Shown: positions 46,141-56,102, numbered from the stretch's first letter. The stretch: 64,000 nt of DNA from Lutibacter sp. A80 (GCF_022429645.1 NZ_CP092480.1:2648501-2712500), one strand, 5' to 3'. Translations and numbers: made by a program. Notes: generated by a model not told the origin, from the letters alone.

Positions 46141-47244
46141 ATGCTTGAAGAGGATTTACTATATATTTTAGCTTTACAACGTGTAAAAGGCATAGGAGAT
46201 ATTAATGCAAAAAAGTTAATAGCATATTGTGGAAGCGCAAAAAATGTGTTAAAAGAAAAGCGGCATGTTCTTCAAAAAATAAATGGGATAGGGACTTTTG
46301 CAATGCAGCATTTATTTGATAAAGAAAATTTAAAAGAAGCCGAAATAGAATTAAATTACATTCAAAAAAATAATATTGAAACGTTTTATTTTGAAGACAA
46401 AAATTATCCAGAAAAATTAAAACATTGTATTGATGCACCAATTTTAATTTTTAAAGAAGGAAATTTCAACCTTTCTAAGCAACCAATAATTAGTGTAGTT
46501 GGTACACGAAAAATTACAAGCTATGGTCGCGATTTTTGTGAGAAATTAATTTCAGATTTAAAACCATTTAATCCTATAATTGTTAGTGGATTTGCTTATG
46601 GAGTTGATATTTGCGCACATAAATCAGCTTTAAAAAACGAATTGCAAACCATAGCCGTTTTAGCACATGGTTTTGAACAAATTTATCCGAAATCTCATAA
46701 AAAATATGTTGCAGATATAAATAAAAATGGTGGATTTATAACCGATTTTTGGCATAATGATGAACTGCAACGCGAAAATTTTTTAAAAAGAAATAGAATT
46801 GTAGCTGGTATTTCTGAAGCTACAATTATTATAGAATCTGCCGAAAAAGGAGGGTCTTTAGTTACTGCAGATATTGCAAATTCTTACAGTAGAGATGTAT
46901 TTGCAGTTCCGGGTAGAAGTACCGATACTTTAAGTAAAGGATGTAACGATTTAATTAAAAGAAACAAAGCAGCAATTTTAACCTGTGCTAATGATTTGGT
47001 TGAAATGTTAAATTGGAATCTTGAAATTAAAAAGGAAACCAATATTCAAAAGCAGTTATTTGTAGAGTTAGATGAAGTGGAACAATTAGTGTATGATTTT
47101 TTGCTACAAGAAGGTAAAGAATTGTTAGATATTATTTCGTTAAACTGTAAGCTTCCAGTTTATAAAACCGTTACCATTTTATTTAATCTTGAAATGAAAG
47201 GTGTTGTAAAACCATTGCCGGGTAAAATGTATGAAGCTATTTAA
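46141..47244 (+). CDS. dprA: DNA-processing protein DprA
   Basis: This 367-residue protein loads RecA onto single-stranded DNA during natural transformation. It has an N-terminal HhH region (LQRVKGIGDINAKKLI), the Rossmann-like DprA core with SVVGTRKITSYG, SGFAYGVDICAH and AEKGGSLVTADIA, and a C-terminal winged-helix domain (about 315-367). The length fits the family. It suggests competence potential, although no other competence genes are in the window. A bidirectional terminator follows. Confidence 0.94.
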   Translation: MLEEDLLYILALQRVKGIGDINAKKLIAYCGSAKNVLKEKRHVLQKINGIGTFAMQHLFDKENLKEAEIELNYIQKNNIETFYFEDKNYPEKLKHCIDAPILIFKEGNFNLSKQPIISVVGTRKITSYGRDFCEKLISDLKPFNPIIVSGFAYGVDICAHKSALKNELQTIAVLAHGFEQIYPKSHKKYVADINKNGGFITDFWHNDELQRENFLKRNRIVAGISEATIIIESAEKGGSLVTADIANSYSRDVFAVPGRSTDTLSKGCNDLIKRNKAAILTCANDLVEMLNWNLEIKKETNIQKQLFVELDEVEQLVYDFLLQEGKELLDIISLNCKLPVYKTVTILFNLEMKGVVKPLPGKMYEAI

Positions 47245-47251
47245 AATAAAT

Positions 47252-47279
47252 AAAGCCCACATTTTAAATGTAGGCTTTA
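47252..47279. terminator. Bidirectional terminator between dprA and the sulfatase gene
   Basis: AAAGCC-ACATTT pairs with AAATGT-GGCTTT with one internal mismatch, between two convergent genes. The T tracts are short on both sides. Confidence 0.6.
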
Positions 47280-47300
47280 CTTATAATTGATTAAAAAGGA

Positions 47301-48848
47301 CTATTTTAATTCTAACTGTGTAACATTAGAATAACCTTTACCTCTAATTTTTTCGAAAGCAGTAAGCATTTCTTTTAATTTTTCTGGGTTTTCTTTAGCT
47401 AAATTGTTTTGTTGGCTAACATCTTCTTTTAAATTAAATAATTGGTATTCTAAAGAATTTCCTAATTCAATATTAACTAACTTATTTACTTTAGGTCCTT
47501 TGTATGGAGGAATCATTACCCAATCTCCTTGTCTAAAAGCAGTTTTTGATGTTGCTTCTAAAATTAATTCTTCTCTTCCATTTTGTGAAGTTCCTAAAAA
47601 CACATCTAATAAATCTTGACTGTCGTCTACTTTAATATCGCTATCTACTAAATTAGATAAAGAAGAAAGTAAATCTACTTGAGAAATTAAAGCGTCCGAT
47701 ACTGTTGGTTGAATTTTCCCTTTCCAATAGGTGAAAAATGGCACTTTTGTACCAGCTTCAAATAAGCTATATTTTCCTCCTTTTAAATCTCCAGCAGGTT
47801 TATGTTTTCCATTTTTTTCAACAGCATCATCAAAATATCCATCGTTTAATACTGGGCCATTATCACTTGAAAAAACAATTAAAGTGTTTTCTAATAAGTT
47901 TTCTTCTTCCAATGTTTTTATAAATTCACCAATACACCAGTCTGCTTCTAAAATAACATCACCTCTTGGTCCTAATCCAGATTTTCCTACAAAACGTGGG
48001 TGTGGAGTTCTTGGTACGTGAGGTTGTTGCATTGTATAAAGTAAAAAGAAAGGTTTGTTTTTATGTTTTTTTACATATTCTTGCGCACCTTTTAAAAAGT
48101 AATCTGCCATATCTACATCACTCCATTTTGCTTTTTCTCCACCTTTCATAAACCCAATTCTAGGAATTCCATTTACAATACTATTATTGTGTCCGTGGTG
48201 CCATTTCATTGTTGTTAATTCTGGGTTTTCTAAACCTGTTGGTTCTCCATCAAAGTTGGTGTTATAGCTTACTTCTATTGGGTCGTTTGGATCTAATCCT
48301 ACAACATTTCCATTTTCAATATAAACAGTTGGAACGCGGTCTTGTGTAGCGGCTAAAATATTAGAATAATCAAAACCAACTTCATTTGGTCCAGGTTTTA
48401 CAGTTTCATTCCAATTTACATTTCCTGTACCTAAACCTAAATGCCATTTTCCTATAATACCAGTATAATATCCTTTGGTTTTTAACATTTTTGGAATGGT
48501 CATTTGTGTAGTATCAACAATTAAAGGTGCAGTTCCAGGTAATATTTTAGCATCTTTATTTCTCCAAGGATACACACCTGTTAATAGTGCATATCTACTA
48601 GGTGTACAGGTTGATGAGGTTGCATATCCGTTAGTAAAACGTACTCCTCCGTTTGCTAATTTATCAATATTAGGTGTTTGTAACTCTGTTGCACCATTTG
48701 CACTAACATCGCCATAACCCAAATCATCGGTATAAATAATAATTATGTTAGGAGGTGTTGTTGTTGCTATTTCTTTTGAAGGTGTTTTAGTTTGACATCC
48801 AATTAGAAGGCAAACTGAAAAAGTTAGAAGTGTTATTAATTTTTTCAT
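47301..48848 (-). CDS. Lipoprotein sulfatase (arylsulfatase family S1)
   Basis: This 515-residue secreted sulfatase has a lipoprotein signal (LITLLTFSVCLLIGC, lipobox Cys near residue 18). The metal site DDLGYGD starts at 41, and the formylglycine motif CTPSR has Cys81 as the residue to be modified. It would remove sulfate esters from algal polysaccharides or similar compounds. Cys-type sulfatases need an anaerobic (anSME) or FGE-type maturation enzyme, and neither is in this window. No SusC/SusD pair is adjacent, so it does not sit in an obvious polysaccharide utilisation locus. Confidence 0.93.
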   Translation of the reverse strand: MKKLITLLTFSVCLLIGCQTKTPSKEIATTTPPNIIIIYTDDLGYGDVSANGATELQTPNIDKLANGGVRFTNGYATSSTCTPSRYALLTGVYPWRNKDAKILPGTAPLIVDTTQMTIPKMLKTKGYYTGIIGKWHLGLGTGNVNWNETVKPGPNEVGFDYSNILAATQDRVPTVYIENGNVVGLDPNDPIEVSYNTNFDGEPTGLENPELTTMKWHHGHNNSIVNGIPRIGFMKGGEKAKWSDVDMADYFLKGAQEYVKKHKNKPFFLLYTMQQPHVPRTPHPRFVGKSGLGPRGDVILEADWCIGEFIKTLEEENLLENTLIVFSSDNGPVLNDGYFDDAVEKNGKHKPAGDLKGGKYSLFEAGTKVPFFTYWKGKIQPTVSDALISQVDLLSSLSNLVDSDIKVDDSQDLLDVFLGTSQNGREELILEATSKTAFRQGDWVMIPPYKGPKVNKLVNIELGNSLEYQLFNLKEDVSQQNNLAKENPEKLKEMLTAFEKIRGKGYSNVTQLELK

Positions 48849-49010
48849 TTATGTTAGGTTATTTTATTAAATGTAATATATACATTTAATTATTAGAAGG
48901 TAAATTTATTAAAATTTTTTCATTAAAAAGGAATAAATTAATGAATTTAAATCAATAAAAGGATTTCGTAAAGAAACTGTAATTCATTTTTTAAAAGCAT
49001 AATATATAAT

Positions 49011-49018
49011 TACTTTTG
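49011..49018 (+). promoter_or_regulatory. TAnnTTTG promoter element for the HAD gene
   Basis: TACTTTTG matches perfectly, 18 bases before the ATG at 49037. It overlaps an upstream TTG, arguing for the later start. Confidence 0.45.
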
Positions 49019-49036
49019 AAATTCAATAAAAATGGA

Positions 49037-49633
49037 ATGATTAAAATACCAGAAAATATTAAAGGCCTTATATTTGATTTAGATGGAACTGTTGCAAACA
49101 CCATGCAAAATCATTTCTTATCTTGGCGTGAAGCTGTTTCTCCTTACGGCATAGATTTTAATGCAACATTGTTTAAATCTTTAACAGGTACACCTAGAGA
49201 CGCAACTATTTTAAAGTTAAATGAATTGTTTAATGTAAAAATGGACCCTGTTGAAGTTGGTTCAATAAAAGGGGCAACTTTTAAAAAAATGGTACATGAA
49301 ACAAAAGAAATTACTGTTGTAGCTGATGTTATTAGAAAATATCACAATGTTTTACCAATGTCTATTGGAACTGGAAGTACTAGAAATGGTGCAAAAAAAA
49401 CGTTGGAAGTTATAAATATGAGTCATTTTTTTGATATTGTAATAACTTCAAATGATATTGAGAAGCCTAAACCAGATCCAGAAACTTTTTTAAAATGTGC
49501 TTCACTTATGAAAGTAAATCCAAAAGATTGTATTGTTTTTGAAGATGGAATTTTAGGAATGCAAGCGGCTAAAACAGCAGGGATGCAAGTTATTGATGTT
49601 AATAATTATTTTAAAATGGAGTTTACTGTTTAA
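49037..49633 (+). CDS. HAD-superfamily phosphatase (beta-phosphoglucomutase-like)
   Basis: This 198-residue HAD protein has motif I FDLDGT with the nucleophile and acid aspartates, a helical cap, motif II (SIGTGS) and the lysine motif KPKPDPE. Motif IV is FEDGILGMQAA. It belongs to the beta-phosphoglucomutase-like subgroup, and its substrate is probably a sugar phosphate. The ATG at 49037 is chosen because the upstream TTG lies inside the promoter element. Its 3' end overlaps the convergent FAD gene by 11 bases. Confidence 0.88.
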   Translation: MIKIPENIKGLIFDLDGTVANTMQNHFLSWREAVSPYGIDFNATLFKSLTGTPRDATILKLNELFNVKMDPVEVGSIKGATFKKMVHETKEITVVADVIRKYHNVLPMSIGTGSTRNGAKKTLEVINMSHFFDIVITSNDIEKPKPDPETFLKCASLMKVNPKDCIVFEDGILGMQAAKTAGMQVIDVNNYFKMEFTV

Positions 49634-51185
49634 AACTTGAAATAGCAGCTTCGGCACAACGTTCGCCATCCATAGCTGCAGAAACTATTCCTCCAGCGTA
49701 ACCACCACCTTCACCACAAGGAAATAACCCTTGTAACTCTGGATGTTCTAATGTATCTTTTCTTGGAATATTTACAGGTGATGAGGTTCTAGATTCTACT
49801 CCAATTACATTAGCTTCGTGGGTATAATATCCGTGCATTTTTCTTCCAAATTCAGCAAATCCTTTACGTAATCTGCCTCCAATTTGTTTTGGTAAAATAG
49901 AATGTAATGAAGCTGATTTTAATCCTGGTTGGTATGAAGTTGGATTTAATGTATTCGATAATTTTCCTTCAACAAAATCTGTTAAACGTTGTGCTGGGGC
50001 AGTTTGAGATTTTCCACCTGCAACCCACGCTAATTTTTCTAAATCTTTTTGAAATTCTAATCCTTTTAGCTCTCCAAATTGTTCGTATTTATGTAAATCT
50101 TTTTCAGCATTAATTTCAACCACAATACCAGAATTTGCAAATAAATTATTTCTTTTTGAAGGAGACATACCGTTTACTACAACTTCGCCATTTGCAGTTG
50201 CTGCTGGTACAATAAATCCGCCCGGACACATGCAAAACGAATACACACCTCTGTTGTTTACCTGATGCACTAAACTATAAGAAGCTGCAGGTAATAATTC
50301 ATCTCTTTTGCCTTTACAGTGGTATTGAATGGAGTCAATAATTTCTTGAGGATGTTCAACACGAACTCCCATTGCAAAAGACTTAGATTTTATTGCAACG
50401 TTTTTTCTTTGAAGCAAATAATAGATATCTCTGGCAGAATGACCTGTTGCTAAAATTACAGCATTAACATTTAATTCTTTCCCGTTTTTAAGTTGAATGG
50501 TTTTTAAGGTATTGTTTTTTATGGTGAAATCTACTACACGACTTTCAAAATGAATTTCTCCACCATATTTTAACACCGTTTCTCTAATATTTTTTACAAC
50601 TTTTGGTAGTTTATTGGTTCCAATATGCGGATGTGCATCTACTAAAATTTGATCTGTTGCACCATGATAAACTAGGTTTTCAAAAATTCGTCTAACATCG
50701 CCGCGTTTTAAACTTCTGGTATATAATTTTCCATCAGAATACGTTCCTGCACCGCCTTCTCCAAAACAATAATTAGAATCTTTATCTACCAAATGAAACT
50801 GATTAATTGCGCGTAAATCACGCCTTCTATCTCGTACATTCTTTCCACGTTCTAAAACAATTGGTTTAAAACCCAATTCTATACAACGTAAAGCAGCATA
50901 CATTCCAGCTGGTCCAAAACCAATTATATGAATTTCTTTTGCAGCCGAAACATCTTTATAATTAAAAATATAATCTGATGTTTCAGGTTGTGGCTCGTTA
51001 ATATAAATGGCTAATTTATAATTAAAAATAATTGCTGCTTTTCTGGCATCTATACTTTTACGCAATACTTTAACAGAATTAATAGTTTTGCTATCGATTT
51101 TTAGTTGTTGCGCAGCCTTTTTTATTAGAATACCTTCTTGAGTGGTTTCCTTAATTGGTACTCTAATTTGAATTTCTTTTACCAT
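49623..51185 (-). CDS. NAD(P)/FAD-dependent oxidoreductase of unknown substrate
   Basis: This 520-residue flavoprotein has an N-terminal ferredoxin-like or alpha/beta cap (about residues 1-85), then the FAD-binding GFGPAGMYAAL motif (about 94-104). GEGGAGTYSDGKLYTR and the C-terminal LFPCGEGGGYAGGIVSAAMDG complete the uncharacterised 'FAD-dependent protein' family. The substrate is unknown, although relatives are found across bacteria. The promoter element TAATTTTG lies five bases before the ATG on the minus strand. Confidence 0.88.
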   Translation of the reverse strand: MVKEIQIRVPIKETTQEGILIKKAAQQLKIDSKTINSVKVLRKSIDARKAAIIFNYKLAIYINEPQPETSDYIFNYKDVSAAKEIHIIGFGPAGMYAALRCIELGFKPIVLERGKNVRDRRRDLRAINQFHLVDKDSNYCFGEGGAGTYSDGKLYTRSLKRGDVRRIFENLVYHGATDQILVDAHPHIGTNKLPKVVKNIRETVLKYGGEIHFESRVVDFTIKNNTLKTIQLKNGKELNVNAVILATGHSARDIYYLLQRKNVAIKSKSFAMGVRVEHPQEIIDSIQYHCKGKRDELLPAASYSLVHQVNNRGVYSFCMCPGGFIVPAATANGEVVVNGMSPSKRNNLFANSGIVVEINAEKDLHKYEQFGELKGLEFQKDLEKLAWVAGGKSQTAPAQRLTDFVEGKLSNTLNPTSYQPGLKSASLHSILPKQIGGRLRKGFAEFGRKMHGYYTHEANVIGVESRTSSPVNIPRKDTLEHPELQGLFPCGEGGGYAGGIVSAAMDGERCAEAAISSFKQ

Positions 51186-51190
51186 TGCTG

Positions 51191-51198
51191 CAAAATTA
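51191..51198 (-). promoter_or_regulatory. TAnnTTTG promoter for the FAD oxidoreductase gene, leaderless geometry
   Basis: TAATTTTG on the minus strand ends five bases before the ATG at 51183-51185. Confidence 0.5.
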
Positions 51199-51339
51199 GT
51201 TAAAATTAATTCAATATTGATTTAAGATTTTGATTTTGTTAAATTTACGATAAGGTTTAGGTGAATGAATTTAGGTGAAATAAAATATTGTTACTCTATA
51301 AAAGATTCCTGCTTTTGCAGTAGAGACAGTCTTATTAAG

Positions 51340-53883
51340 CTACTTTCTAATCAAACTAAAATGACCTTGTTTACGTCTAATTTTTCCTGTATTATCTTTT
51401 AACTCAACTGTAAACCAATAATCTGTTGATGGTAATTCTTTTCCATTATACAAACCATTCCAGCTTTCAATAATTGGATTTATTTTAGCTACTAATTTTC
51501 CATATCTATCAAAAATATTGAGTGTAGAAGTTGGATAAAAACCACTATTTATTCCAATAATATTCCAAGTGTCATTTTCTCCATCGTTATTAGGTGTAAA
51601 AAATTTAGGATAACCTATAATTGAAACTTCCAATGATACGGTTTTACAATTATTGGTATCTCTAACGTATAATGTATGAATTCCTGCAGGTATATTATAA
51701 AAAAAAGGCTCATTTTGAAATGGACCAAATTCATTATTTAAAGAATATTCATAATCGTATTCACCTAAATTGTTATTGACATCGTTTATTGTAATTGAAT
51801 TATTGTCTGAATCATCAACAATAATTAAATCATCTAAACTTATATCAGCTCCTTTAGATTCTTCAACAATACTAGTTTTAGGTAATGATTCGCAACCTGA
51901 ATTAGAAGTTGCAATTACGGTGTAAATACCACTTGTTAAAACTTCAAGAGTGTTTCCAGAAATTGAACTTTCGTTGTTATTATTAGTCCAAACATAACTA
52001 TAGGTATCTAAGTTATTAAAAGGTTCTAAAATGATTGCAGAAGGATTATCTAAACAGATTACTTCATTAGTATTTACTTCAAATTCTGGTAAAGGGTTTA
52101 CATTTAAAGTCAAATATTCACCTATACCATAACAGTCACCGTTTTCAGAATTTTCGATTCGTACAAAAAGTGTTTCAGAATCTACTTTTGTATTTATGTA
52201 ATTTGTTTGAGGTGTAATTTCGTTCTTTTTTAAAAGGGCGTCTTCTTCATTTTTAAAATAATGTACACTTAAATTTTGATTTGGTAATTTGTCGAGAATT
52301 TTTGTGGTTGCTTCTGTTAAATTGAATGCAAAATAACCATCATTTTCTTCATAGTTATCGCATGCTATTAACGTTTCCATAAAACCTGAAGGTAAAGAGG
52401 TTGTTGAAACTGCCAACGTAATAGTAGAAACGTTAAAACAACCCAAGGTATTTTCAACACGAGCATAAATAGTATTATTAGTAGCGTTTTTGTTGTTAAA
52501 TGAATCTGGGTTAAAGGCGTCATTACCCGTATTAGCATCTTCTTCGGAATAATGGAAAGAGATGGTGTAATTATTAGTAGAATTATTAATTTGTTCAATA
52601 GCATTACTTAAATTAAAATCGGTATAACCATCTGGATTTCCATCTTCGTCACAATTTTTTATAGTGATGTTTTTTTTAATATCTGGAAGTGGGTGTACAG
52701 TGGAAGTAATTGCTGTTCTTTCACCAGAAGTACAGCTTTTAGGTGTAATATAAAATGTAGTAGTTTCAGTTATAGTGGGTGTATAAGTATTATTTGAACT
52801 TAGAGGGATTGAACTTGTTTCAGAATCAAACCAAAGTACGCCGCCATCACTAGAATTTGCTGATAAAATAACCTCTCCAGCTCCGCAACGTTCAGCATCA
52901 TAAAAAGAAACAATTTTAGAAATTGTAATTTTTGAGCTTGTCGATGTTGTTGGTTTAGGATCACCTGGGTAACCATATTCTACAATATATCCTTTTGGCT
53001 GGTAATCTCCAGAAGAAGCACCGGCATTACTTAAATCGTTCCAGCTTCCTTTTTGACCAATATTGGGAGCTGTAATATGAGCATAGTCCTCGTTACCAGC
53101 TTGATTAGGTTCGTTGTTATTTGAATTCCAAAAAGCAAATGGAATATCAGTTCCAGCAGTTGTTCCATTTCCTGATCCAATCCAAAAAGTTTTACCAGAT
53201 TCAGGTCCTGTAACCCATTTCCAAACTCCTTCGGTTTCTGCATCGCTACCACCAATCCAGCCAGCACCTTTTGCTTGTTCTCCTATTAATTGTGCTTCTT
53301 CAACTGAAGTTATTGTTGCTAAATAACCTTGTAGTCCATTATATATTAAACTTTTTGCTTTGTCTTTTGCAGCCGACCAAGTAATACCAATATCTGGAAC
53401 AAATTCATAATAATGACTTGTAGATGGTAAATAATTTTTTTCGTCAATAGTTATTGAAAATGTTCTTTCACCAGATATTTGTTGATCGTTATTTTCAAAA
53501 ACAACATCTTTTACTGCAGCAATTAAATCTGCATAGTCAGTACCTGAGCCAGTCCATTCTAAAACTAATTTGCCTTCCAAAATATTAAATTCTTGTGCTT
53601 TAATAGCTGGGTGTAAACTAGCATTTAGTAATTTTAATATATCATAATCTTTATCATACCCTTTTGAAATTTGTATATATATAGCTTCTATTTGATCACT
53701 CCCTCCTGCAATATTAAAATCTGTAACAATATTTATTTTAGAAAGTGGACAATAAGATTGATCTCCAGTTGCAGTAACTACTGGAGGTGTATCAGATGAT
53801 TTATAGGTTTGAGACCAATTTTTAATGCAAAAACAAGAAGAGATAATAAGTACTAATATAAATTTAGAAAGTTTAAAATGCAT
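51340..53883 (-). CDS. T9SS type B cargo protein with a C-type lectin-like domain
   Basis: This 847-residue surface or secreted protein has a signal peptide (KFILVLIISSCFCI). A C-type lectin-like domain occupies about residues 158-303, with EPN at 258-260 and WND at 281-283, the motifs that bind calcium and mannose-type sugars. An Ig-like or CHU_C-associated segment follows near 325-385, and two repeats resemble each other at about 405-595. The type B sorting domain (about 757-847, YPKFFTPNNDGENDTWNIIG in part) directs T9SS secretion. It is probably a glycan-binding adhesin. An uncommon arrangement of domains, but each piece is recognisable. Confidence 0.87.
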   Translation of the reverse strand: MHFKLSKFILVLIISSCFCIKNWSQTYKSSDTPPVVTATGDQSYCPLSKINIVTDFNIAGGSDQIEAIYIQISKGYDKDYDILKLLNASLHPAIKAQEFNILEGKLVLEWTGSGTDYADLIAAVKDVVFENNDQQISGERTFSITIDEKNYLPSTSHYYEFVPDIGITWSAAKDKAKSLIYNGLQGYLATITSVEEAQLIGEQAKGAGWIGGSDAETEGVWKWVTGPESGKTFWIGSGNGTTAGTDIPFAFWNSNNNEPNQAGNEDYAHITAPNIGQKGSWNDLSNAGASSGDYQPKGYIVEYGYPGDPKPTTSTSSKITISKIVSFYDAERCGAGEVILSANSSDGGVLWFDSETSSIPLSSNNTYTPTITETTTFYITPKSCTSGERTAITSTVHPLPDIKKNITIKNCDEDGNPDGYTDFNLSNAIEQINNSTNNYTISFHYSEEDANTGNDAFNPDSFNNKNATNNTIYARVENTLGCFNVSTITLAVSTTSLPSGFMETLIACDNYEENDGYFAFNLTEATTKILDKLPNQNLSVHYFKNEEDALLKKNEITPQTNYINTKVDSETLFVRIENSENGDCYGIGEYLTLNVNPLPEFEVNTNEVICLDNPSAIILEPFNNLDTYSYVWTNNNNESSISGNTLEVLTSGIYTVIATSNSGCESLPKTSIVEESKGADISLDDLIIVDDSDNNSITINDVNNNLGEYDYEYSLNNEFGPFQNEPFFYNIPAGIHTLYVRDTNNCKTVSLEVSIIGYPKFFTPNNDGENDTWNIIGINSGFYPTSTLNIFDRYGKLVAKINPIIESWNGLYNGKELPSTDYWFTVELKDNTGKIRRKQGHFSLIRK

Positions 53884-54020
53884 CTACCTTGTATTAAAAA
53901 AATTTAATTGTAAAATAACGAATTTAATGTTAAAAGCGATAATAATTTATGTTGAGTTTTAATTAAAAATTAGAATGCAAATTAAAATAGTAATTGCACC
54001 AAAACTCATAAATTTAATTA

Positions 54021-54066
54021 AAAAAAAGCTGTTTAGAACTTTAAATCATCTAAACAGCTTTTACAG
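54021..54066 (-). terminator. Terminator after the flotillin gene
   Basis: AAAGCTGTTTAGA (54025-54037) pairs perfectly over 13 bases with TCTAAACAGCTTT (54049-54061). On the minus strand it is followed by T residues. Confidence 0.75.
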
Positions 54067-54083
54067 TTCTATTTTAGAATTAA

Positions 54084-55514
54084 TTATTCTTCTTTATCTG
54101 TAGTAGGCTTTGGGGTGTTTTCTTCAGTTGATTTAGTTTCTTCAATATCTTTACCTTTTAAATATTCGGGTAGTTGCATACCAGCCATATCAAACATTTC
54201 TTGTAATGGAGGTACTGCTTTATACATGCCAGATATAAAATTAGAAGTTGAAGATTTACCATCTTTTCCGCCACCATTTTCCCAAACAGTAACTTTATCG
54301 ATTTTAATATTTTTAATAGCTTCGGCTTGTGTTTTAACCAATTCAGGTAATTTATCAGCAACTAATAAAAGTACGGCATCTTTAGAGTTATTACCGGCAG
54401 CTTTTACAATTTGATCTAAACCTTGTGCTTGTTTTGTAAGTATTTCGTACAATCCTTTTGCTTCGGCTTCTTTTTTCATAAAAATTGCATCTGCCTGACC
54501 TTTTGCTATACGTCTTATTTGTTCAGCTTCAGCTTCAGCATCTATTTCTATTTTTTGCTTATCAATTTTAGCAGGAACAATAATATCTGCACCTTGTTCA
54601 GCTTCTTTGCGTTTTGCTCTGGCTTCTTCAGCAATTTTTTCGGCAGCATAGGCTTCTTCTAATGCTTTTGCAGCTTGTACTTTTTCGGCAGCGTTTGCAA
54701 TTCTTTCAGCTTCAGCTTCACGCGATCTTCTGTCTGCATTTGAATTAGCAACTTGAACTTTTGCAGTATTTTCACCGTGTACAGCGTTTGCATCTGCAGC
54801 GGCAACTTGAATACGTTGATCTTGTAATGCATTAGCTTCACCAATAGATCCATCTCTAACTTTTTGGGCAACAGAAACTTTAGCTTCGTTTATTGCTTTT
54901 GCAGCAGCTTCTTTACCTAATGCTTCAATATATCCAGATTCATCGTGGATATCTGTAATGTTTACGTTGATTAACTTTAAACCAACTTTTTTTAATTCGG
55001 CTTCTACACTGTGTGTAATGTGTGATAAAAATTGATCTCTATCCGAGTTAATTTCTTCAATATCCATTGAGGCAACCACTAAACGTAACTGACCAAAAAT
55101 AATTTCTTGAGCTAAATCTTGTACGGCATCTAAACTTAAACCTAATAAACGTTCGGCGGCATTTTGCATAACACTTGGTTCGGTTGAAATACCAATTGTA
55201 AATCTTGAAGGTACGTTTACACGAATATTTTGTTTACTTAATGCATTTGTTAAATTTACTTCAATAGACATTGGCGTTAAATCTAAAAACTCGTAATCTT
55301 GAATTATTGGCCAAATAAATGCAGCACCACCGTGAACACATTTAGCCGATTGTCCGCCTCCAGTTTTTCCATACACAACTAAAATTCTATCAGAAGGACA
55401 ACGTTTGTACCTTCTAATCATAGAGAAAAAGAAGACGACTAAAATAAAAATTACAGCTCCAACCAAGTAAACACCAGTTGCTGCCGATTGTAAGGGTAAA
55501 AATAATAGATTCAT
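54084..55514 (-). CDS. Flotillin-family SPFH/band-7 protein
   Basis: This 476-residue membrane-anchored scaffold has an N-terminal hydrophobic segment (about residues 10-32) and an SPFH domain (about 40-215). A long Ala/Glu-rich coiled region follows (about 215-345, with several AEAERIA- and EAEAEQI-like units). The acidic C-terminal tail is rich in Glu, Lys and Pro. Flotillins organise membrane microdomains. It lies 3 bases after the NfeD-like gene, the conserved pair seen in Bacillus as yuaF/floT. Confidence 0.92.
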   Translation of the reverse strand: MNLLFLPLQSAATGVYLVGAVIFILVVFFFSMIRRYKRCPSDRILVVYGKTGGGQSAKCVHGGAAFIWPIIQDYEFLDLTPMSIEVNLTNALSKQNIRVNVPSRFTIGISTEPSVMQNAAERLLGLSLDAVQDLAQEIIFGQLRLVVASMDIEEINSDRDQFLSHITHSVEAELKKVGLKLINVNITDIHDESGYIEALGKEAAAKAINEAKVSVAQKVRDGSIGEANALQDQRIQVAAADANAVHGENTAKVQVANSNADRRSREAEAERIANAAEKVQAAKALEEAYAAEKIAEEARAKRKEAEQGADIIVPAKIDKQKIEIDAEAEAEQIRRIAKGQADAIFMKKEAEAKGLYEILTKQAQGLDQIVKAAGNNSKDAVLLLVADKLPELVKTQAEAIKNIKIDKVTVWENGGGKDGKSSTSNFISGMYKAVPPLQEMFDMAGMQLPEYLKGKDIEETKSTEENTPKPTTDKEE

Positions 55515-55517
55515 GGT

Positions 55518-56102
55518 TTAATTTTTTTGTGTTAATTTTTGTACTAATAATATTTCGGCACTTACAATCTCAATTACTTTAACCATTGTGCCTGTTTTTA
55601 ATTCTTCTTCATTATCGGTAATGGCTTCTAATTCGCGCAAGCTTCCTTGTACTTTAATTTGAACTTTTCCCATTTTAGAGCGGTTTGCACCAATTGGTAA
55701 ATATACTTCGCAAATTACGCCAACTGCATTTTTTATTTTTAAAGTTCCAGATTCTGCTAAATTATGCATCCAAAAGAATAATAAGGAGGTTAAAACCATC
55801 ATTAATAAACCGGCAAAAGATGAAATTATTAAAGTTGGAATTGTAGATAAACCTTCATTAATACAAACAATACCTGTCCAACCAAAAATGGTAAAAAAAC
55901 CAACTAGACCTTTAAATGTAAAAAATTGAAATCCCACACCGCCATCATCAGCTACAAAATCATCTGCATCTGCTTCCATATCGGAATCTCCTCCGCCAAT
56001 AAAGGTCAAAATAAAAATTATCAAAAAAATTGTAGAACCTATTAAAGCAACCATCCAATAGGTTTGTTCTAGAGTTGACATTCCTTCAAAAAATTCTTTC
56101 AT
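55518..56102 (-). CDS. NfeD-like membrane protein (flotillin partner)
   Basis: This 194-residue protein has three or four hydrophobic segments (about residues 15-35, 65-90 and 95-120). A C-terminal OB-fold NfeD domain follows, containing GTMVKVIEIVSAEILLV. Such short NfeD proteins associate with flotillins in membrane microdomains. The ATG at 56100-56102 (MKEFFEGMS) is preferred over an upstream TTG three codons earlier. The flotillin gene follows 3 bases downstream. Confidence 0.88.
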   Translation of the reverse strand: MKEFFEGMSTLEQTYWMVALIGSTIFLIIFILTFIGGGDSDMEADADDFVADDGGVGFQFFTFKGLVGFFTIFGWTGIVCINEGLSTIPTLIISSFAGLLMMVLTSLLFFWMHNLAESGTLKIKNAVGVICEVYLPIGANRSKMGKVQIKVQGSLRELEAITDNEEELKTGTMVKVIEIVSAEILLVQKLTQKN

